DNA of 64,000 nucleotides from Billgrantia antri (lineage in GTDB: Bacteria; Pseudomonadota; Gammaproteobacteria; Pseudomonadales; Halomonadaceae), in assembly GCF_019430905.1 (NCBI RefSeq), contig NZ_JAHYCA010000002.1:718430-782429 (forward strand), written 5' to 3'. Of this stretch, positions 17,907 through 27,355 are shown piece by piece. The notes under the pieces were generated by a model that made no database searches, was not told where the DNA came from, and saw nothing but the letters and a program-made list of their open reading frames with translations. The position numbers and the translations under genes were made by a program. Numbering within the stretch: the first letter of the stretch is position 1; each line of letters begins with the position of its first letter.

Positions 17907-18473
17907 GTGTCCGTAATGATCGTGGGTCTCGTGATCTTTCTTGGCATGCACTCCATACGCATCGTTGCCGATGACTGGCGCGGTGCGCAAATTCGCAAGA
18001 TGGGCGAGATGCGCTGGAAGGCACTGTTCTCGGTCGTGTCCATCGTCGGCCTGGCACTGGCCATCTGGGGCTACGGTCACATGCGCCTCGACCCGACCTG
18101 GGTCTGGCACCCGCCGACAGGAATGCGTCATGCCGTGGCGCTGCTGATGCTCCCCGCCTTCATCCTGCTGGTGGCGGCCTACGTCCCCAACAACCACATC
18201 AAGGCAAAGCTGGGCCATCCCATGGTATTGGCGGTCAAGGTCTGGGCATTCGCACACTTGCTGGCCAACGGCCGCCTCGGCGACATCGTCTTCTTCGGCG
18301 CCTTCTTGCTGTGGGCCGTGCTCGACTTCCGCACCGCGCGGCGGCGTCAGCCGGCGCCGGCCGTGTCGCCGCGTATGTCCGGTACCGTCATCACGCTCGC
18401 CGTTGGCTTCATCGCCTACTATCTGTTCGCCTTCCATCTGCACGTTTGGGTGGCCGGCGTACCGGTGATGTAA
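17907..18473 (+). CDS. NnrU family membrane protein
   Basis: 188-aa integral membrane protein of the NnrU family, known from denitrification gene clusters and related to the isoprenoid/methyltransferase-like membrane fold. There are five to six hydrophobic segments. Signatures are LVIFLGMHSIRIV at the start, RWKALFSVVSIVGLALAIWG, and VWAFAHLLANGRLGDIVFFG. The GTG at 17907 has GGAGG 8 bases upstream; an ATG lies three codons later. No denitrification genes are adjacent, so the link to nitrogen oxides is not supported by context. It is divergent from the PhoD-like gene. Confidence 0.87.
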   Translation: MSVMIVGLVIFLGMHSIRIVADDWRGAQIRKMGEMRWKALFSVVSIVGLALAIWGYGHMRLDPTWVWHPPTGMRHAVALLMLPAFILLVAAYVPNNHIKAKLGHPMVLAVKVWAFAHLLANGRLGDIVFFGAFLLWAVLDFRTARRRQPAPAVSPRMSGTVITLAVGFIAYYLFAFHLHVWVAGVPVM

Positions 18474-18599
18474 CGTAGTGGGGCAGTGCTTCCGTTCGCT
18501 TAGCCGAAAGTCATGACGTGGATCAAGGCGTGCCGGCCGGCTTTGGTCGAACCTGATGCGTGATGCCGCTCGGCGGCTTCACGACCATGAGGAGACACC

Positions 18600-19679
18600 A
18601 TGCCAGCCATGATGAAAGCGGCAATCTTCATCGAGCCGGGGCGCATCGAGATCGACGACAAGCCGATTCCCGAGATCGGCCCCAATGACGCCCTGGTTCG
18701 CGTCACCACCACCACCATCTGCGGCACCGACGTGCACATCCTCAAGGGCGAGTACCCGGTCGAGAAGGGGCTCACCATTGGCCACGAGCCGGTCGGGGTG
18801 ATCGAGAAGCTGGGTGCCAACGTACAAGGGTATCGGGAAGGGCAGCGGGTGATCGCCGGCGCCATCTGCCCCAGCTTTACCTCCTACGCCTGCCAGGACG
18901 GCTGCTGCGCCCAGGACGGCGGCCATCACGCCCACGGCTACAAGCCGATGGGTGGCTGGCGCTTCGGCAATACCATCGACGGTGCCCAGGCCGAATATCT
19001 GTTGGTGCCCGACGCCCAGGCCAACCTGGCGCCGGTGCCCGACGGTCTGACCGACGAGCAGGTACTGATGTGCCCCGACATCATGTCGACCGGCTTCGCC
19101 GGCGCCGAATCGGCGGGCATCCGGATCGGCGACAGCGTGGCGGTATTCGCCCAGGGACCGATTGGCCTATGCGCCACGGCCGGGGCCAGGTTGCGCGGCG
19201 CCGGCGTGATCATCGCCGTTGACGGCGTCGACGAGCGCCTGGCCATGGCCCGGCAGATGGGTGCTGACGTCACCCTCGACTTCCGCAAGGTCGACGTGGT
19301 CGAGGAGATCCTGCGTCTGACCGGCGGGCGCGGCGTGGACGCCTCCATCGAGGCGCTGGGGCTGCAGTCCACCTTCGAGTCGGCGCTGCGGGTGATCAAG
19401 CCGGGCGGCACCCTGTCGAGCCTGGGCGTCTATTCCGAAGATCTGACGATCCCGCTCGGGGCGTTCTGCGCCGGGTTGGGCGACCACAAGATCGTCACCT
19501 CACTGTGCCCCGGCGGCAAGGAGCGCATGCGCCGGCTGATGCAGGTGATCGAAACCGGGCGACTGGACCTCGGCCCCCTGGTCACTCATCGCTATGCGTT
19601 GGAGAACATCGTCGACGCGTACGACCTCTTCTCGCACCAGCGCGATGGAGTACTCAAGGTGGCGATCCAGGCCGGCTGA
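18600..19679 (+). CDS. Zinc-dependent medium-chain alcohol dehydrogenase
   Basis: 359-aa MDR-family dehydrogenase. Catalytic zinc ligands are in CGTDVHILKGEYP and GHEPVGVIEKLG. The structural-zinc loop region is replaced by a Cys-rich segment CPSFTSYACQDGCC. The nucleotide-binding fold contains VAVFAQGPIGLCATAGARL followed by VDGVDERLAMARQMGAD. It resembles secondary-alcohol (isopropanol-type) dehydrogenases; NADP versus NAD preference cannot be fixed by eye. Ribosome-binding site GAGGAG precedes the ATG. Confidence 0.9.
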   Translation: MPAMMKAAIFIEPGRIEIDDKPIPEIGPNDALVRVTTTTICGTDVHILKGEYPVEKGLTIGHEPVGVIEKLGANVQGYREGQRVIAGAICPSFTSYACQDGCCAQDGGHHAHGYKPMGGWRFGNTIDGAQAEYLLVPDAQANLAPVPDGLTDEQVLMCPDIMSTGFAGAESAGIRIGDSVAVFAQGPIGLCATAGARLRGAGVIIAVDGVDERLAMARQMGADVTLDFRKVDVVEEILRLTGGRGVDASIEALGLQSTFESALRVIKPGGTLSSLGVYSEDLTIPLGAFCAGLGDHKIVTSLCPGGKERMRRLMQVIETGRLDLGPLVTHRYALENIVDAYDLFSHQRDGVLKVAIQAG

Positions 19680-19688
19680 GGCGCTAGG

Positions 19689-20885
19689 TTAGGCCGTGTC
19701 GGGGCGGAACCCCGCCCCGCTCTGGCAGGCTTCGTATTTCGCCAGGCAGTAGCCGTTCTTCTCCGCGGATTTCACCCGATACATGGCCATGTCGGCACGG
19801 TGGACGATGTCGTCGACGCTCATGCCCGGGTAGGGGAACAGGCACACGCCGATGCTGGCCCTGAGGGTAAAGGGCTCCGGTACGTCGGCCAACGGCAGGC
19901 TGAGGTTTTCCAGCAGCTTGGACGCCAGTCGATGTATGTCTTGCTCGGCATCCAGGTCACGGGCCAGAACGAAGAACTCATCCCCGCCGATTCGCGCCAC
20001 CGTGTCGGTCTTGCGCACGCTGGCCGACAGGCGGCGGGCGACCTGCTCGAGCAGCTTGTCTCCGGTTCGGTGGCCGAGACGGTCGTTGATCTGCTTGAAC
20101 CCGTCGAGGTCGATGAACAGCCCACCCTGCAGCTTGCGGTGGCGCTGGCTGGCGACCAGGGCCTGCTCGATGCGGTCGTACAGCAGCTCGCGATTGGGGA
20201 GTCCTGTCAAGGGGTCGTGCAGCGAACGCTCGCGATGGAAACGTCGTTCCTCCTCGAGTTCCTTCTCACGCAGGTACAGCTGCCGCCCCTGGCGCTCTGT
20301 CAGATAGCCCGTGGCACCGCCGATCAAGTTGGCCGAGACGATGAAGACGTTGTGGCTGAAGAGGATATGCGCGGGATAGTCGAGCAGCACGCCGAAGACC
20401 AGGTTGTAACTCGCCAGCAGCAGGGCATCGATGCCCAGGGCATAGGGGAAGCGAACCCCGATGAAGTTGTAGGTGTAGAAGGTCAACATCACCATGGCGG
20501 GGTAGTAGTAAGGCGTGTTCTCGAGCGGCACCTGGGACTGGATTGCGATCAGGCCGAACCCGGCCGCCACGCAGACGGCCAGCAGCCACCACTGCGCCAG
20601 GCGCTGAAAGGCCGGGGTGAAACTGACCACCAGCAGCAAGCTCGGCACCATCAGGGCGGTAAGGCGTGACTGCCAGACGCTCCATCTGGCTTCCGGCGGG
20701 ACGTACCAGATGTCGAGCAGTCCGCACAGCAGGTAGACGAGCATGCCGACCAGCATCGCTGCGCGCCCCTGGATCAGGGTGCGCGGGAAGGTCTCCTGCC
20801 GGTAGGCATGTTCCCGTTGCGGGTCGCAGAAGCGCAGACTGAAACGCCTCAGCGGGGGGCTCGCGCCCTGCGTAATGGCCGACAT
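19689..20885 (-). CDS. Membrane-bound diguanylate cyclase (GGDEF)
   Basis: 398-aa protein that would synthesise c-di-GMP. The N-terminal 180 residues hold about six hydrophobic segments (for example MLVGMLVYLLCGLLDIW and LTALMVPSLLLVVSF), a MASE-like membrane sensor. A short coiled coil rich in Glu/Arg follows (REKELEEERRFHRERS). The GGDEF domain has DPLTGLPNRELLYDRI, IDLDGFKQINDRLGHRTGD and RIGGDEFFVL. The inhibitory I-site RxxD (RKTD) sits five residues before GGDEF. There is no EAL domain. The stop is 9 bases from the convergent dehydrogenase. Confidence 0.92.
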   Translation of the reverse strand: MSAITQGASPPLRRFSLRFCDPQREHAYRQETFPRTLIQGRAAMLVGMLVYLLCGLLDIWYVPPEARWSVWQSRLTALMVPSLLLVVSFTPAFQRLAQWWLLAVCVAAGFGLIAIQSQVPLENTPYYYPAMVMLTFYTYNFIGVRFPYALGIDALLLASYNLVFGVLLDYPAHILFSHNVFIVSANLIGGATGYLTERQGRQLYLREKELEEERRFHRERSLHDPLTGLPNRELLYDRIEQALVASQRHRKLQGGLFIDLDGFKQINDRLGHRTGDKLLEQVARRLSASVRKTDTVARIGGDEFFVLARDLDAEQDIHRLASKLLENLSLPLADVPEPFTLRASIGVCLFPYPGMSVDDIVHRADMAMYRVKSAEKNGYCLAKYEACQSGAGFRPDTA

Positions 20886-21263
20886 GGGGCGTTGTCCCTC
20901 AGCGTGTCAGGTCGACGGGGCCGTGCGCTCGCCGCGTTTGGCCAGGGGGCGCACTTTTTTCGTTGATTTTCGGAAGGCTACCAGCAGGCGTAGGTTACGA
21001 CCAGCCGCTGGGGTGGGTCATGCTCGCTGCGGCGCATAGAGCCAAGCACCGTCATTCACGCCGGCGCCCTCGGCCGGCGTCACAGAGGAAATGCAGCGTT
21101 GAATCGGCCTACGGAGTTTTTCCTGGCGGCTGCTACTCTTTGTTACATGAGAGTTGAACGGTCATTCAATGTTCATCTCTACGTCATGGAGTCGCGCGAT
21201 AAGGGTCGGGGGCCAAGCCACTGACCCCTGTCACCCTGTGCAAGACCCACATGGAGAACCGTC
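20886..21263 (+). promoter_or_regulatory. Regulatory region upstream of the PotD-like importer, with TetR/BetI-like palindrome
   Basis: About 380 bases between the divergent cyclase and importer operons. TTGAA-CGGTCA-TTCAA (21154-21169) is a perfect 5-bp inverted repeat of the kind bound by TetR-family regulators. The spacing and the TTGAACG/CATTCAA composition resemble BetI-type operators. No TetR gene is in the window, so the regulator would act in trans. GCCGGCG-ccctcgg-CCGGCGT (around 21060-21080) is an additional GC-rich dyad. Confidence 0.4.
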
Positions 21264-22379
21264 ATGTCGTTTACACGTCGCCGTTTCCTCAAAGGCACCC
21301 TGGCAGCCGGCGCCGCCGCTACCGTGCCGTCGTTCTACATCAACAAGGTGTTGGCTCAGGAACAGACCCTGCGCATCTACGCCTGGGCGGGCTACTTCAC
21401 CGACGAGATGCTGGCCGACTTCACCGAGAAGACCGGCATTCGCGCGACCTTCACGCCCTACGGCACCAACGACGAGCTGATGAACTCGCTGCGAGCTACC
21501 GACGGCACCGGCTTCGACGTGATCATGCCCACCGTGGATCGGGTGCCCGGCTACCTGGACTATGACCTGGTGCAGCCGCTGGATGAGTCACGCATCAACT
21601 GGTCCGGTGCGCTCGACAGCGCCATCGAGGGCTCCGAGGTCGGCGGCGTGGTCGACGGCAAGCGCTACTTCGCGCCCAGCGACTGGGGCACCGAGGCGAT
21701 CACCTGGCATCGCCGCGATGCCAAGATCGATCGTGCCAACCTCAGCTATGCCGACCTGTGGAACCCCGAGCACGGCCAGGGGGTGACCGTACGCGGCCAC
21801 TCGGCGCTGGTGGGCATCGGTCTGTGGCTCGAGCGCGAGGGCCGGCTGCCGCATCCGCTGCTCGACTCCTACAAGAGCGAAGAGGCGATGCGCGCCAACT
21901 TCGATGTCATTCTCGAAGAGGCGATCAAGCACAAGCACATGCTGGTGCAGTTCTGGGATACCGAGAACGATGCCCAGGCGGCCTTCCGCACCAACGGCGC
22001 CATCATCGGCCAGACCTGGGACTCCACCGCCTTCCGCCTGCAGCAGGAGGGCGAGGACATCGCCTACGGCGCGCCCAAGGAAGGTGCGCTGGCGTGGATG
22101 GAAGGCTTCGTGATTCCCAAGAATGCCCAGAATCCGGACGCCGTCTACGAGCTGATCAACTGGTACTACACGCCCGAGGCGGGTGCCCTGTTCGTCAAGG
22201 CGACCGGCTACAACTCCACCTCCAAGGGAGCCACCGAACTGCTGCCCGAAGAGACGCGCCAGTTCTTCACCGACTCCTACACCGAGCAGGACCTGGCCAA
22301 CCTATGGTGGTGGCCGATCCAGGAGCCGTGGTACGTGGCGCTGCGCAATGAGTACCAGGATCGCTACTTAAGTGCCTAG
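21264..22379 (+). CDS. Spermidine/putrescine-type ABC transporter substrate-binding protein (PotD/PotF family)
   Basis: 371-aa periplasmic binding protein. The N-terminus MSFTRRRFLKGTLAAGAAAT is a twin-arginine signal (RRRFLK), ending at about VLAQ. The mature part starts TLRIYAWAGYFTDEMLADF, typical of PotD-like proteins, with DVIMPTVDRVPGYLDYDLVQ and NPDAVYELINWYYTPEAG. Length is normal. It is the first gene of an importer operon (ATPase at 22474, permeases at 23636 and 24520). Polyamines are the default family substrate, but many such proteins bind other cationic or organic compounds, so the ligand is open. Confidence 0.9.
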   Translation: MSFTRRRFLKGTLAAGAAATVPSFYINKVLAQEQTLRIYAWAGYFTDEMLADFTEKTGIRATFTPYGTNDELMNSLRATDGTGFDVIMPTVDRVPGYLDYDLVQPLDESRINWSGALDSAIEGSEVGGVVDGKRYFAPSDWGTEAITWHRRDAKIDRANLSYADLWNPEHGQGVTVRGHSALVGIGLWLEREGRLPHPLLDSYKSEEAMRANFDVILEEAIKHKHMLVQFWDTENDAQAAFRTNGAIIGQTWDSTAFRLQQEGEDIAYGAPKEGALAWMEGFVIPKNAQNPDAVYELINWYYTPEAGALFVKATGYNSTSKGATELLPEETRQFFTDSYTEQDLANLWWWPIQEPWYVALRNEYQDRYLSA

Positions 22380-22473
22380 GTGATGCTTTCACCTTCCGAA
22401 GCGGCTTCGATGTCAGGTCGAAGCTGCTCTCCTGCACTGATGAAACAAGTACGTAATTAAAGGCAAAGACTAG

Positions 22474-23643
22474 ATGGACGGTAGCGTCAGACTGGACGAG
22501 GTGGTGATGCGCTTCGGCGATTTCACCGCCATCGAAAAGACCTCGCTTGCGATTGGCTCGGGCGAGTTCTTCAGCTTCCTCGGCCCCTCGGGCTGCGGCA
22601 AGACCACCTTGCTCAACATCGTCAGCGGTTTCCTCACGCCAAGCGAGGGGCAGGTATTCATTGGCGACGAGCCCATGGCCGGCGTGCCGGTGAACCGTCG
22701 CCCCACGGCGATGATCTTCCAGAATCTGGCGCTGTTCCCGCTGATGACCGTGTACGAGAACATCGAGTTCGGCCTCGAGGTGCGCGGGGTCGACAAGCGC
22801 AAGCGGCGTGAGGTATCCGAGCGGTTGCTGGCGCTGGTGGCGCTGGAGGGCAGCGGGCCGAAGAGGGTGACCGAGCTTTCTGGCGGGCAGAAGCAGCGCG
22901 TGGCTATCGCCCGGGCGCTGGCGGTGGAGCCGCGGGTGTTGCTGCTCGACGAGCCGCTGTCGGCGCTGGACCTCAAGCTGCGCCAGCACATGCGCACCGA
23001 ACTCAAGGCGATCCAGCGCAAGACCGGCATCACCTTCATCTACATCACTCACGACCAGGGCGAGGCATTGAACATGTCCGACCGGGTGGCGGTGATGTCG
23101 GCCGGTCGCATCCAGCAGGTCGCCGATCCCATGACACTCTACCGCGAGCCGGCCACCGGCTTCGTCGCTTCCTTCGTCGGCGAGAACAACCGCCTCCAGG
23201 CGCGCGTGACCGATAGTGAAGGGGAGCGGGTGCGTCTCGACGCTGGCGCGCTGGGCGAGCTGGCCGGACGGGCGGGCCGTGAGACGCGTCTGACCAACGG
23301 CCAAGCCGCGGCGCTATTTCTGCGTCCCGAGCACCTGCGCCCGGTGGCGGCGGATGCCGCGGGGCCGAGGCTCGAGGCGGAAATCGAGGCGGTGCACTTC
23401 GAGGGCGCCTGGATGATGCTCGAGACGCGGTTGGTGGCCTCGGGTGAAAAGCTGCGCGTGCAGCTGGGCCACGAGGTGTCGCGTGGCCATGCCGGGGCGT
23501 TTGCCATCGGCCAGCGCATGACCTTCGGTTTCGATCCGGCCGACGCCGTTGTGCTGCCCGACGACGGCAGCCCGATGGTGGACGAGGAGACCGGCGAGGT
23601 GGTGGACGGCGACAGGACGAAGGCCGGAGGGACGCATGTTTAG
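22474..23643 (+). CDS. PotA-like ABC transporter ATP-binding protein
   Basis: 389-aa ATPase of the importer. Walker A is GPSGCGKTT (about residues 39-47), the Q-loop IFQNLALFPLMTVYENI, the signature LSGGQKQRVAIARAL and Walker B VLLLDEPLSALDLKL, then the H-loop FIYITHDQGEALNMSD. A C-terminal TOBE domain (about 280-365) follows. A 94-base gap after the binding-protein gene contains no clear terminator. The stop overlaps the next permease start by 8 bases. Confidence 0.93.
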   Translation: MDGSVRLDEVVMRFGDFTAIEKTSLAIGSGEFFSFLGPSGCGKTTLLNIVSGFLTPSEGQVFIGDEPMAGVPVNRRPTAMIFQNLALFPLMTVYENIEFGLEVRGVDKRKRREVSERLLALVALEGSGPKRVTELSGGQKQRVAIARALAVEPRVLLLDEPLSALDLKLRQHMRTELKAIQRKTGITFIYITHDQGEALNMSDRVAVMSAGRIQQVADPMTLYREPATGFVASFVGENNRLQARVTDSEGERVRLDAGALGELAGRAGRETRLTNGQAAALFLRPEHLRPVAADAAGPRLEAEIEAVHFEGAWMMLETRLVASGEKLRVQLGHEVSRGHAGAFAIGQRMTFGFDPADAVVLPDDGSPMVDEETGEVVDGDRTKAGGTHV

Positions 23644-24523
23644 GCAACTGCAGGCCCGCTTCGGTGGGCCGCTGGCGATGGCCATCGTCACCCTGCTGGG
23701 GATCTGGCTGATCGTGATGGTGACGCTGCCGCAGCTGCAGATGATCGAGTACTCGCTCAAGCCCAATCTGCTGCCGGCCCAGATCGGCGGGCCCGACGAT
23801 CGGTTCACCCTGGCCAACTATGCCACGCTGTTCGACAACGACATCCACCGCACCATCTTCTTCAAGACGATCTGGTCGAGCGTGCTGGTCACACTGCTGA
23901 CGCTGGCGGTGAGCTATCCACTGGCCTGGTACCTGGCCAAGGTCGCCACCCCGCGGCAGGCAGCGCTGTGCATTCTGCTGCTGATCGTGCCGTTCTGGAT
24001 CAACGAGATCCTGCGCACCTACTCATGGTTCATCATCCTGGCGTTTCGCGGCCCGCTCAACGAAGTGTTGATGATGCTGGGGCTGATCGAGCGGCCGATA
24101 CGCTTCCTCAGCGGCAACGGCGGGGTGATGGTCGGCATGGTCTACGCCTACATCCTGTTCATGGTGTTTCCGGTCTACAACGCCATCGAGAGCCTCGACG
24201 ACAATCAGGTGCGCGCGGCGCGCGACCTGGGGGCGGGCACCGTGCGCACTCATCGGCGCATCGTCATTCCCCACGCCAAGCCGGGGATCGCCACCGGCTG
24301 CATCATGACCTTCATGCTGGCGGCCGGCAGCTACGCCGTGCCGGCACTGCTCGGCTCGCCGGGCAGCCGTTGGTTCACCCAGATTATCTACAACTGGTTC
24401 TTCGAGGGCGGCAACTGGAACCAGGGCGCGGCCTACGCCTTCCTGCTGCTGGTTTTGTGCATCGGCTTCATGTCGCTGGTCATGAAAGTGTTCAAAGTGG
24501 GCTTGGGGGACATTGGGAGATGA
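23636..24523 (+). CDS. PotB-like ABC transporter permease
   Basis: 295-aa permease with six membrane segments. The EAA-loop is ARDLGAGTVRTHRRIVIPHA (about residues 197-216). The first TM and a long periplasmic loop ending FTLANYATLFDND are typical of PotB. The start ATG at 23636 follows CCGGAGGGACGC, a good ribosome-binding site within the 3' end of the ATPase gene. It is coupled to the next permease by ATGA. Confidence 0.91.
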   Translation: MFRQLQARFGGPLAMAIVTLLGIWLIVMVTLPQLQMIEYSLKPNLLPAQIGGPDDRFTLANYATLFDNDIHRTIFFKTIWSSVLVTLLTLAVSYPLAWYLAKVATPRQAALCILLLIVPFWINEILRTYSWFIILAFRGPLNEVLMMLGLIERPIRFLSGNGGVMVGMVYAYILFMVFPVYNAIESLDDNQVRAARDLGAGTVRTHRRIVIPHAKPGIATGCIMTFMLAAGSYAVPALLGSPGSRWFTQIIYNWFFEGGNWNQGAAYAFLLLVLCIGFMSLVMKVFKVGLGDIGR

Positions 24524-25326
24524 GTTCGCAACGCTTCCTGGCCTTCGGCCTGCGCTTCTACGTGGTGATCTTCTTCGCCTACCTGTTTCTGCCGCTGATC
24601 ATCATGGCGGCGGCCACCTTCAACGACAGCCGCTTCCCCACCGTGACGCCTTGGGACGGTACCACCCTGCGCTGGTTCGGCGAGCTCGCCGCCGACCGCG
24701 GCATGTGGCAGGCGCTCGGCAACAGCCTGATCGTGGCCGCCGGCGTGCTGGTCGTCGCCGTGCCCATCGGCATCGCCACGGCGCTGTTCCTCAACACCGT
24801 GACGAGCCGCGCCAAGCCGTTTCTCTATGCCCTGATCCTCTCGCCGCTGCTGACTCCCGGCGTGATCATCGGCATCTCCACGCTGATCTTCTGGCGCCAG
24901 TTTGGTGTCAGCGGCGGCATCTTCCTCACCGTGCTGGGTCAGGCCACCTTCATCGCCGCCTACGTGATGCTGATGGTCACCGCACGCCTGCAGCGCTTCG
25001 ACCGCACCATGGAGCGCGCGGCGCTGGATCTCGGCGCCAGCCAGTGGCAGATGTTCCGGCGCATCCTGCTGCCTTACCTCAAGCCGGCGCTCTACTCGGC
25101 GGCGGTGATCGCCTTCCTGCAATCCTTCGAGAACTACAACACCACGCTGTTCGTGGTCGGCTACGACACCACGCTGACGGTCTACATCGCCTCCAAGGTG
25201 CGCACCGGCCTCACCCCGGCGGTCAATGCCCTGGGGCTGACCCTGATCCTGATCACGGTGCTGTTCGCCGTCGTCTACGAGCTCAAGCGGCGCAGAGAGG
25301 CGGCGCAGTTGGTGAAGGGCGTCTAG
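24520..25326 (+). CDS. PotC-like ABC transporter permease
   Basis: 268-aa permease with six membrane segments. The EAA-loop is ALDLGASQWQMFRRILLPYL, and YVVIFFAYLFLPLIIMAAAT is TM1. The ATG lies in the ATGA overlap with the upstream permease. The stop TAG overlaps the TAG of the convergent histidine kinase gene by 4 bases (25323-25326), leaving no room for a terminator between the two operons. Confidence 0.91.
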   Translation: MSSQRFLAFGLRFYVVIFFAYLFLPLIIMAAATFNDSRFPTVTPWDGTTLRWFGELAADRGMWQALGNSLIVAAGVLVVAVPIGIATALFLNTVTSRAKPFLYALILSPLLTPGVIIGISTLIFWRQFGVSGGIFLTVLGQATFIAAYVMLMVTARLQRFDRTMERAALDLGASQWQMFRRILLPYLKPALYSAAVIAFLQSFENYNTTLFVVGYDTTLTVYIASKVRTGLTPAVNALGLTLILITVLFAVVYELKRRREAAQLVKGV

Positions 25327-26687
25327 TCCATCCTGGCCGGCATCCCGGCGAGCGGTTGGGCCGGCAGCCATACCCGGGCGGAAAGGCCGCCGAGGGGAGA
25401 GGTGTCCAGCACCAGCCGGCCGCCGTGCAGTGCCGCCAGATCGGCGACGATGGCCAGCCCAAGCCCGCTGCCGGAGCGCTGCTCGTCCAGTCGGGCGCCG
25501 CGACCCATGGCAGCCTGGCGCTGGGCCGCGTCCATGCCGGGGCCATCGTCCTCTACGCTGAGCCAGAGTCCATTGTCAGCTTCGTAGCCATTGAAGCGAA
25601 CCCGGCGGCTGGCCCAGCGCAGGGCGTTGTCCAGCAGGTTGCCGACCAGCTCCTGCAGGTCCTGGGGCGCCATCCTGACCCGGAGGCCTTCCTCTACCCG
25701 GTGCTCGAGAGTAGCGCCGCGGCGCCCGGCAAGGCGTCCCAGCCCTTCGAGGATCGGGGCCAGGGTCTCGGCGACGGCTATCCTGGGAGCCAGGCCGGCA
25801 TCGCCTGCTGCGGTGGCACGGGCCAGGTGGTGGCGTACGGCGCTGTCGATGCGGGCGAGTTCGTCGCGAACGCGGCTGCGACGTGGCTCCTCGATGCCAT
25901 CGGCCAGGGTGGTCAGTACGCTCACCGGAGTCTTCAGCGCATGTGCCAAATTGCCTGCAGCATGACGTGCATGCGCCATCAGGCGCCGGTCGCGCTCCAG
26001 AACGGCGTTCATGGCCCCGGCCAGGCGAGCCAGTTCGGCGGGCAGGCGGGTGTCGAGGCGTTCAGCGTCACCGTTCTCGACCTGCGACAGGTCGCCCTGC
26101 ATGCGCCGCAGCGGCGCCAGGCCCCAGCGCACCTGCAGTGCCAACATCGTCAATACCAGCAGCCCAAGGCCGGCAAGCGACAGCGCCACCAGCCGGGCGA
26201 AGCGATCCAGTTCGAGATCGAGCGTCTTTCGCGGTGCGGCCACGCTGACGTGCAGTGGCGTTTCGAGCGGTGCCAGCTGAATATCGCGTTCGATGACCCG
26301 CAGCGGCATGTCGCGTGGGCCCACTTGGTCGTGGTGGAGTACGTCCAGGGTGCTGCGCACGGGCAGGCGCTGATCCCATAGCGAGCGTGAGGTCAGTACC
26401 CGTTCGCCGCCGTCGCTGACCTGCCAGTACCAGCCGGAGAACACCTGCTCGAAGCGCGGGTCGCCGAGGTCGCGCTCTTGTACTAGCCGCTGCTGCACGT
26501 CATCCCAGGCGATCCCGGCGATCACCACGTTGAGCAATGCCTCCAGCTGGCGATCGAAGGCGCCGGTGGCGGTGGTGCGAAAATGCTGGGCGAGGCCGAG
26601 ACCGGCCAGCGGCAGGGTAATCGCCAGGACCAGCAGGGTGGCCAGTATCAGCCGGCTGGCCAGCGACAAGCGGCGTAGGCGGCTCAT
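25323..26687 (-). CDS. Two-component sensor histidine kinase (PhoQ-like organisation)
   Basis: 454-aa inner-membrane kinase. TM1 (LASRLILATLLVLAITLPLAG) and TM2 (ALSLAGLGLLVLTMLALQV) flank a periplasmic domain of about 120 residues, followed by a HAMP-like linker. The H-box is GNLAHALKTPVSVL, the N-box NLLDNALRWA, G1 VEDDGPGMD and G2 GSGLGLAIV. The kinase follows the response regulator with an ATGA overlap. A PepSY protein at the head of the same operon is a common companion of PhoPQ/QseBC-like systems and suggests an envelope or cation signal; that is inference. Confidence 0.92.
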   Translation of the reverse strand: MSRLRRLSLASRLILATLLVLAITLPLAGLGLAQHFRTTATGAFDRQLEALLNVVIAGIAWDDVQQRLVQERDLGDPRFEQVFSGWYWQVSDGGERVLTSRSLWDQRLPVRSTLDVLHHDQVGPRDMPLRVIERDIQLAPLETPLHVSVAAPRKTLDLELDRFARLVALSLAGLGLLVLTMLALQVRWGLAPLRRMQGDLSQVENGDAERLDTRLPAELARLAGAMNAVLERDRRLMAHARHAAGNLAHALKTPVSVLTTLADGIEEPRRSRVRDELARIDSAVRHHLARATAAGDAGLAPRIAVAETLAPILEGLGRLAGRRGATLEHRVEEGLRVRMAPQDLQELVGNLLDNALRWASRRVRFNGYEADNGLWLSVEDDGPGMDAAQRQAAMGRGARLDEQRSGSGLGLAIVADLAALHGGRLVLDTSPLGGLSARVWLPAQPLAGMPARMD

Positions 26688-27355
26688 GACGCCTCGGCGT
26701 CGCCGTTGAGCCGGTAACCCTGTCCGCGACGGGTCTCGATGCGCTCCGCTCCCAGCTTGCGGCGCAGGCGGCTGATCTGCACGTCGATGACGTTGGAGTC
26801 GGGTTCGTGGTCACGATCGTAGACGTGCTCGACGAGTTCGCTACGGCTGACCACCCGCGGGGCGGCGTGGGCCAGGTAGGCGAGCAAACGGGACTCCTGG
26901 GCGGTCAGACTCACCGGTCGACCCGCCAGGGTGACGCTGCCGGTATGCGTATCGAAGGCCAGCTCGCCGATGCGTAGCACCGGATGGGCGTGGCCGTGGC
27001 TGCGGCGTACCAGGGCGCGCAGGCGAAACAGCACTTCGGCGGTCTCGAACGGCTTGGTCACGTAGTCGTCGGCACCGGCGGAGAAACCGGCGGCTTTGTC
27101 CGCCCAGCGGGTGCGTGCGGTCAGCACCAGCACCGGCAATTCAATGGCCTCCTCCCGCCACTGGGCAAGCCAGCGGCTGCCGTCGCCGTCGGGCAGTCCC
27201 AGGTCGAGGATCACGGCATCGTAGGCTTCGGTATGGACCAGGAAGTCGGCCTCGCTGCCGCTGCCGACCCGCTCGACCAGCACCCCGGCCTCATGCAGCG
27301 CCTCCGCCAGTGCTGCGGCCAGCGCTTCGTCGTCCTCCACCAGCAGCACCTTCAT
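26684..27355 (-). CDS. OmpR/PhoP-family response regulator
   Basis: 223-aa regulator. The receiver domain has VEDDEALAAALAEAL with the acidic pocket, phosphoacceptor Asp51 in VILDLGLPDGDG, Thr in VLVLTART and Lys in YVTKPFE. A winged-helix DNA-binding domain (about 125-220) ends RLRRKLGAERIETRRGQGYR. The gene overlaps the kinase and the PepSY gene by 4 bases on either side, so the three are one transcription unit. Confidence 0.94.
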   Translation of the reverse strand: MKVLLVEDDEALAAALAEALHEAGVLVERVGSGSEADFLVHTEAYDAVILDLGLPDGDGSRWLAQWREEAIELPVLVLTARTRWADKAAGFSAGADDYVTKPFETAEVLFRLRALVRRSHGHAHPVLRIGELAFDTHTGSVTLAGRPVSLTAQESRLLAYLAHAAPRVVSRSELVEHVYDRDHEPDSNVIDVQISRLRRKLGAERIETRRGQGYRLNGDAEAS

